From assembly GCF_000719285.1 (NCBI RefSeq), contig NZ_JOFS01000012.1, positions 1-64,000 on the forward strand: 64,000 nt of DNA, read 5' to 3'. The translations under genes and the position numbers were made by a program. This DNA is from Streptomyces bicolor (GTDB taxonomy: Bacteria; Actinomycetota; Actinomycetes; Streptomycetales; Streptomycetaceae). Of this stretch, positions 60,416 through 64,000 are shown piece after piece. The notes beneath the pieces were generated by a model, which saw nothing but the letters and a program-made list of their open reading frames with translations, was not told where the DNA came from and searched no databases. Position 1 is the first letter of the stretch, and the number at the start of each line of letters is the position of its first letter.

Positions 60416-61450
60416 ATGGCTCTGCTGCTCCCGTTCGGCCGCGCGTCCCGGACGCCCAGGACCGTTGAACGCCCCGCCGTCGGGCTCCCCGCCGACGCCG
60501 AGGTGCTCCTCGACGCGCCCGACGACCACCTCGGTCCCACGCTGGTCGCGGCCGGGCGGGGCGCGTACGAGCCTGCCGCCGAGCTGCTGGCCGCCACGCG
60601 GCTGACGGGCAGGTGGGAGCACCGCGACGGATACGTGCTGCGTCTGGCGTCCTTCGCCCGCTCGCGGCCGGAGTGGCTGCAGGCCTGGTGCGCGGGCGCC
60701 CCGCACGACCCGGACGCGCTGCTGGTCAAGGCCCAGCTCGCGGTGGACCACGCCTGGCGGTCACCGGCCCGGGCCGAGCTGCTGCGCGGGGTGAGCCCGC
60801 TGATCACGGCCGCCGCACGCGCCGACGACCGCGACCCGGTGCCGTGGCGGATCGCCCTCGACCACGCGCGCGGCTCACGCGCCGGGCACACCTACTTCGG
60901 GGAACTGTGGGAGGCGGCGCTGCGCCGCGCCCCGCGCCACTACGGCTGCCATGTGGCGGCACTGCGCTATCTCGCCTCGTCCTGGCACGGCTCGCACCGG
61001 GAGTGCTTCGACTTCGCCGACCGGGCGGCCCAGGACGCCCCGGCCGACTCCCTGATGCAGGCGCTGCCGACCCGCGCCGCCTTCGCCTACCTGACCGACG
61101 GCTGCGGTCCGGGCGTGCCGCCCGAGCGGCTGGACGCGGCGGCCGACCGGGCCGTCGCGCTCTCCGCCCGGTTCCCGGCGGCCGACCTGTGGCCGGCCGG
61201 GATGCGCAACAAGCTGACGTACGTCCTGGTACGGCTGGGCCGCTGGGAGGACGCCCTGGAGCAGCTGCGCCTGATCGGCCCGTACGCCACGTCCTTCCCG
61301 TGGAGCCGCTTCTCGGAGGATCCGCTCGGCCGGTTCCTGGAGGTGCGGGACGAGATCCGGGTGCGGGCGGCCGCCGCGGCTACCGGGCGGGCACGCGCCG
61401 GTGATCCACGAAGTGGGCGCGCCGGACGCGTTCACTCCGGCGACCACTAG
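60416..61450 (+). CDS. Helical-repeat (TPR-like) hypothetical protein
   Basis: 344 aa, start ATG 60416 with AAAGGAGAG upstream. Mostly alpha-helical with degenerate TPR-like hairpins (PDALLVKAQLAVDHAWRS, RWEDALEQLRLIGPYA), and CHVAALRYLASSWHGSHRECFDFADRAA in the middle. No signal peptide or membrane segment. No catalytic motif. Ends 11 bp before the LON-domain gene, so they may be cotranscribed. Function unknown. Confidence 0.75.
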   Translation: MALLLPFGRASRTPRTVERPAVGLPADAEVLLDAPDDHLGPTLVAAGRGAYEPAAELLAATRLTGRWEHRDGYVLRLASFARSRPEWLQAWCAGAPHDPDALLVKAQLAVDHAWRSPARAELLRGVSPLITAAARADDRDPVPWRIALDHARGSRAGHTYFGELWEAALRRAPRHYGCHVAALRYLASSWHGSHRECFDFADRAAQDAPADSLMQALPTRAAFAYLTDGCGPGVPPERLDAAADRAVALSARFPAADLWPAGMRNKLTYVLVRLGRWEDALEQLRLIGPYATSFPWSRFSEDPLGRFLEVRDEIRVRAAAAATGRARAGDPRSGRAGRVHSGDH

Positions 61451-61461
61451 GCTTTGGCGCC

Positions 61462-62199
61462 GTGACCGTCCGCCTTCCGCTCTTCCCCCTGAACTCGGTG
61501 CTGTTCCCCGGGCTCGTGCTGCCTCTGAACGTCTTCGAGGAGCGTTACCGCGCCATGATGCGCGAGCTGCTGAAGACCCCCGAGGAGGAACCGCGCCGTT
61601 TCGCCGTCGTGGCGATCCGTGACGGCCACGAGGTGGCCCCGAGCGCGCCCGGCATGCCCGACCCGACGGCCCTGCCCGAGCGCGGGCCCGCGGCGGGCTT
61701 CGGCCCGGACCCGGTCAAGGCGTTCCACGGGGTGGGCTGTGTGGCCGACGCGGCGACGATCCGGGAGCGGGCCGACGGCACCTTCGAGGTGCTGGCGACG
61801 GGGACGACCCGGGTGCGGCTGGTGTCGGTGGACGCGTCGGGCCCGTTCCTGACGGCGGAGCTCGAGGAGCTGCCGGAGGAGCCGGGGGACGAGGCGGGGG
61901 CGCTGGCGGAAGGGGTGCTGCGGGCGTTCCGGCAGTACCAGAGGCGCCTGGCGGGTGCCCGTGAACGCTCCCTGTCCACGGCGGCCGAGCTTCCGGACCA
62001 GCCGTCGGTCGTCTCCTACCTCGTCGCGGCCGCGATGATGCTGGACACCCCGACGAAGCAGCGTCTGCTCCAGGCCCCGGACACCGCGTCCCGCCTGCGC
62101 GACGAACTGAAACTCCTTCGCGCCGAGACCGCGATCATCCGTACGCTGCCGTCGCTGCCGGCGTCGGACCTGACGCGCGGTCCGACGAGTCTCAACTGA
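61462..62199 (+). CDS. LON N-terminal substrate-binding domain protein
   Basis: 245 aa from GTG 61462. Begins RLPLFPLNSVLFPGLVLPLNVFEERYR, the LON N-terminal (PUA-like) domain, and continues with GTTRVRLVS and a helical C-terminal half (about 150-230). No ATPase or Ser-Lys protease domain follows, so it is a stand-alone LON-N protein, which are thought to bind or present proteins. Precise role unknown. Confidence 0.9.
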   Translation: MTVRLPLFPLNSVLFPGLVLPLNVFEERYRAMMRELLKTPEEEPRRFAVVAIRDGHEVAPSAPGMPDPTALPERGPAAGFGPDPVKAFHGVGCVADAATIRERADGTFEVLATGTTRVRLVSVDASGPFLTAELEELPEEPGDEAGALAEGVLRAFRQYQRRLAGARERSLSTAAELPDQPSVVSYLVAAAMMLDTPTKQRLLQAPDTASRLRDELKLLRAETAIIRTLPSLPASDLTRGPTSLN

Positions 62200-62239
62200 C
62201 GCACATCTCTGACGTTTGACCTCTGGGGAACCGGCCACC

Positions 62240-62737
62240 ATGGCGAAGAAGAACCAGCAGCAATCGGGCGGCACGCCCGCGACGGTCGCCCTCACGGCGG
62301 CGGGCGCCGAGTTCACGGTCCACGCCTACGACCACGACCCCGCCCACCCGTCCTACGGCGAGGAGGCCGCGGAGGCCATGGGCGTCTCACCGGACCGGGT
62401 CTTCAAGACGCTGGTGGCGGACGTGGACGGCACCCTGACGGTGGCGGTGGTCCCGGTGGCCGGCCAGCTGGACCTCAAGGCCCTGGCATCGGCGGTCGGC
62501 GGCAAGCGCGCGGCCATGGCCGACCCGGCCCTCGCGGAACGCACCACCGGCTACGTCCGCGGCGGCATCTCCCCCCTGGGCCAGCGCAAGAAGCTCCCGA
62601 CGGTCCTGGACGCCTCGGCCTCCGCCCACACCACGATCTGCGTCTCGGCGGGCCGCCGCGGCCTGGAGGTCGAACTCTCCCCCGAGGTCCTCGCCAAGCT
62701 CACGGAAGCGGTCGTCGCCCCCATCGGCCGTGCGTGA
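62240..62737 (+). CDS. ybaK: Cys-tRNA(Pro)/Cys-tRNA(Cys) deacylase YbaK
   Basis: 165 aa from the chosen ATG at 62240 (GGGGAA upstream). YbaK/EbsC fold that hydrolyses cysteine mischarged on tRNA-Pro. Markers: the catalytic lysine region RVFKTLVAD, AAMADPALAERTTGYVRGGISPLGQRKKLPTVLD (the GG-SP-G loop) and a C-terminal RRGLEVELSP. Forty bp upstream of the small bL37-like gene. Confidence 0.93.
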   Translation: MAKKNQQQSGGTPATVALTAAGAEFTVHAYDHDPAHPSYGEEAAEAMGVSPDRVFKTLVADVDGTLTVAVVPVAGQLDLKALASAVGGKRAAMADPALAERTTGYVRGGISPLGQRKKLPTVLDASASAHTTICVSAGRRGLEVELSPEVLAKLTEAVVAPIGRA

Positions 62738-62778
62738 CCCCTCGACGAACCCGGTCTCCTCGGTTAAGTACGAGGGAC

Positions 62779-62853
62779 ATGTCGAAGAAAACGCGGAAAC
62801 GCAAGTGGCGCATCAAGAAGGGCCGCTCGAACCACGGACGCCGCCCGGCGTAG
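62779..62853 (+). CDS. 24-residue basic protein, probable ribosomal protein bL37
   Basis: ATG 62779 to TAG 62853. Eleven of 24 residues are Lys or Arg, and the C-terminus reads RSNHGRRPA. Mycobacterial ribosomes contain a 24-residue protein, bL37, with a similar basic sequence ending in ANHGKRPN. GAGGGA lies immediately upstream (short spacing). It is far too small for routine gene calling. Likely role: stabilising rRNA in the large subunit. Confidence 0.7.
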   Translation: MSKKTRKRKWRIKKGRSNHGRRPA

Positions 62854-62859
62854 CCGTTC

Positions 62860-63010
62860 AGCCCGTCTGGGGGTGCCCCCTCTGGGGGAGTTTGAGGACG
62901 AGGCCCCTCTAGGGCCGAAGCGGGGGTCTGCGGGCCGCAGGCCCCCAGGAACCGGGGTCGAAGGGGCAGAGCCCTGGAGGACGGGACGGGTAGGGGCGGC
63001 GGGGGCGAGA
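62860..63010 (+). repeat. Dispersed repeat R1, copy B
   Basis: About 151 bp in non-coding DNA between the bL37-like gene and a convergent membrane-protein gene. Outer blocks match the inverted copy at 1121-1263; the inner block differs and forms its own hairpin (GGGTCTGCGGGCCGCAGGCCC). Placed where transcripts converge, it may end transcription. Confidence 0.85.
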
Positions 63011-63043
63011 CCCCCCAGGCGCAACCACCCACCCACCGGAGCC

Positions 63044-63796
63044 CTACATCGGCGGCGCCCCGTACGGCCCCTGCTGATGCGCATCCAGCCGCTGCTGATA
63101 CGGATCCGCGTCCCGAGGCCCGAACAACGCCGTCAGCCCCAGATGCACCACCAACGCACCCAGCGGCCACACCAGCCACACCCCCTTGGCACCCAGCTTC
63201 AACGGCGCCGAGAAGGTGACCCCCTTGCCCGCTTCCTTCGCGTGGGCGATCACGTCCTGCGAGGGCCCGAGCCACACACCGACCTTCCAGGCCAGCAGCG
63301 ACCCGAGAAACCCGCCGACCGCCAGGCCCACCACCAACGGCACGCCCCCGCGCCGCCGTATGAGAAACACGGCAACGGCACTGACCAGCCCGAACGCGAG
63401 CGCGAGCAGAGTGAACGTTCCGTCCACCCCGACGGCCTGCTCCCCCTCGGTGTCCTTGAAGTAGACGACCCAGTTGTTGTCGACGACGTCCCCGACCAGC
63501 GGCACGCTCGGCGCCAGCCACCACCACAGGACCCCGAGCAGCGCCCCACTGAGCGCCACCACCAGCGCGACCACGGCACCCTCTCGCACTTCGGTCTTCA
63601 TCCCGGGACCGTCCTGTTCGTACGAGCCGTGGACGCCGTGGATACCGTGCGGGCCCTGAGGGCCGTACGAGCCGGCCGGGGCGCCGTAACCGGCGTCATA
63701 CGGCGCGGACGCGGCGGGCCCGGCAGCGGGCGGCTGCCAGCCGTTGTTCGGGGACTGGTCACGCGGCGGCGGTGGTGGAGTCAGCGGAGCGGTCAC
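63044..63796 (-). CDS. DUF2567-like membrane protein
   Basis: 250 aa from the chosen GTG at 63796 (MTAPLTPPPP). A proline/glycine/tyrosine-rich N-terminal ~65 residues precede four membrane helices (VVALVVALSGALLGVLWWW; LLALAFGLVSAVAVFLI; VVGLAVGGFLGSLLAWKVG; and a last one near LVWPLGALVVHLGL). Resembles a conserved actinobacterial family of unknown function. Starts 34 bp after the ABC permease stop on the same strand, so possibly cotranscribed. Confidence 0.7.
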   Translation of the reverse strand: MTAPLTPPPPPRDQSPNNGWQPPAAGPAASAPYDAGYGAPAGSYGPQGPHGIHGVHGSYEQDGPGMKTEVREGAVVALVVALSGALLGVLWWWLAPSVPLVGDVVDNNWVVYFKDTEGEQAVGVDGTFTLLALAFGLVSAVAVFLIRRRGGVPLVVGLAVGGFLGSLLAWKVGVWLGPSQDVIAHAKEAGKGVTFSAPLKLGAKGVWLVWPLGALVVHLGLTALFGPRDADPYQQRLDAHQQGPYGAPPM

Positions 63797-63830
63797 TCTG
63801 CCATCGTGCCAGGCCGACCTGTGCGGCGCG

Positions 63831-64000
63831 TCACCGGACGGCCGCCCGGCGGTAGGCCCAGGTGGCGACGGCCAGCGAGACGACGCCGACGACCCCGCAC
63901 ACGGCCAGATCACCGAGGACGAACGCCCAGTCGGGGTGCGGCCCGAAGGTCCGCGCGAACGCCTCCACGCCGTACGTCGACGGCAGCAGGTCCCGCGCGA
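63831..64000 (-). CDS. ABC-2 type transporter permease, C-terminal fragment
   Basis: Only the last ~56 codons are in the window, with the stop at 63831 and the 5' end beyond 64000. The fragment reads ARDLLPSTYGVEAFARTF, then a membrane helix (LAVCGVVGVVSLAVATWAYRR), as at the end of ABC-2 permeases, where an LPSTYGxEA-type motif precedes the last helix. The ATPase gene would lie further right. Substrate unknown. Confidence 0.65.
   Translation of the reverse strand, partial: ARDLLPSTYGVEAFARTFGPHPDWAFVLGDLAVCGVVGVVSLAVATWAYRRAAVR

Overview
The window is a very GC-rich actinobacterial chromosome segment. Codon use (almost exclusively G or C in third positions), frequent GTG starts, ATGA/GTGA stop-start overlaps and the gene order (gltBD, trpCMBA-lgt, hisI-trpE, hisDCBH-priA-hisF) all point to Streptomyces. 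The first 38 bases are not genomic: bases 5-38 are an Illumina Nextera transposase adapter, so this is the end of an assembled contig.

Layout. 153-10352: a PLP-dependent decarboxylase carrying an in-frame dispersed-repeat insertion, an M1 aminopeptidase, a lone receiver protein, a chorismate mutase, a divergent AraC regulator/GH35 beta-galactosidase pair, a secreted trypsin and a zinc metalloprotease with a C-terminal zinc ribbon. 10404-20275: a compact catabolic cluster matching the KstR2 regulon of mycobacteria (breakdown of the last two steroid rings). It holds two SDRs, EchA20, IpdA, IpdB, IpdC, the thiolase FadA6, the TetR regulator KstR2, IpdF and an acyl-CoA dehydrogenase pair. Two similar palindromes sit in its two divergent promoter regions. 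20253-24972: an orphan QcrB-type cytochrome b, a TerF-like VWA protein, and a small cassette with an astacin protease whose C-terminal domain recurs as a stand-alone 86-residue protein.

25069-31144: glutamate synthase gltBD with a possible GlnR box upstream. 31536-32267: a VIT1/CCC1-type metal transporter with an iron-box-like promoter. 32538-40943: a tightly overlapped seven-gene operon with four divergent ADP-ribosylglycohydrolase (ARH/DraG) paralogues, a ribokinase, a CaiB/BaiF CoA-transferase and a CitE-like CoA-ester lyase. No described pathway that I know links all of these, which makes it the best candidate for an undescribed system here.

41079-58504: lgt, a DsbA-like thiol protein, trpA, trpB, trpM (55 aa), trpC, small membrane proteins, trpE, hisI, a TIGR03085 protein, an ArsR/MFS pair, and the his operon hisD-hisC-hisB-(54-aa membrane protein)-hisH-priA-ridA-hisF. 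Together these make histidine and tryptophan, with PriA expected to replace both HisA and TrpF. 58686-64000: a membrane-associated beta-helix-like protein, a helical-repeat protein, a LON-domain protein, YbaK, a 24-residue protein resembling actinobacterial ribosomal protein bL37, a dispersed repeat, a membrane protein and a truncated ABC-2 permease running off the end.

Family calls rest on motifs read from the translations; no database search was possible. Starts marked as chosen were picked from ribosome-binding sites and expected N-termini.
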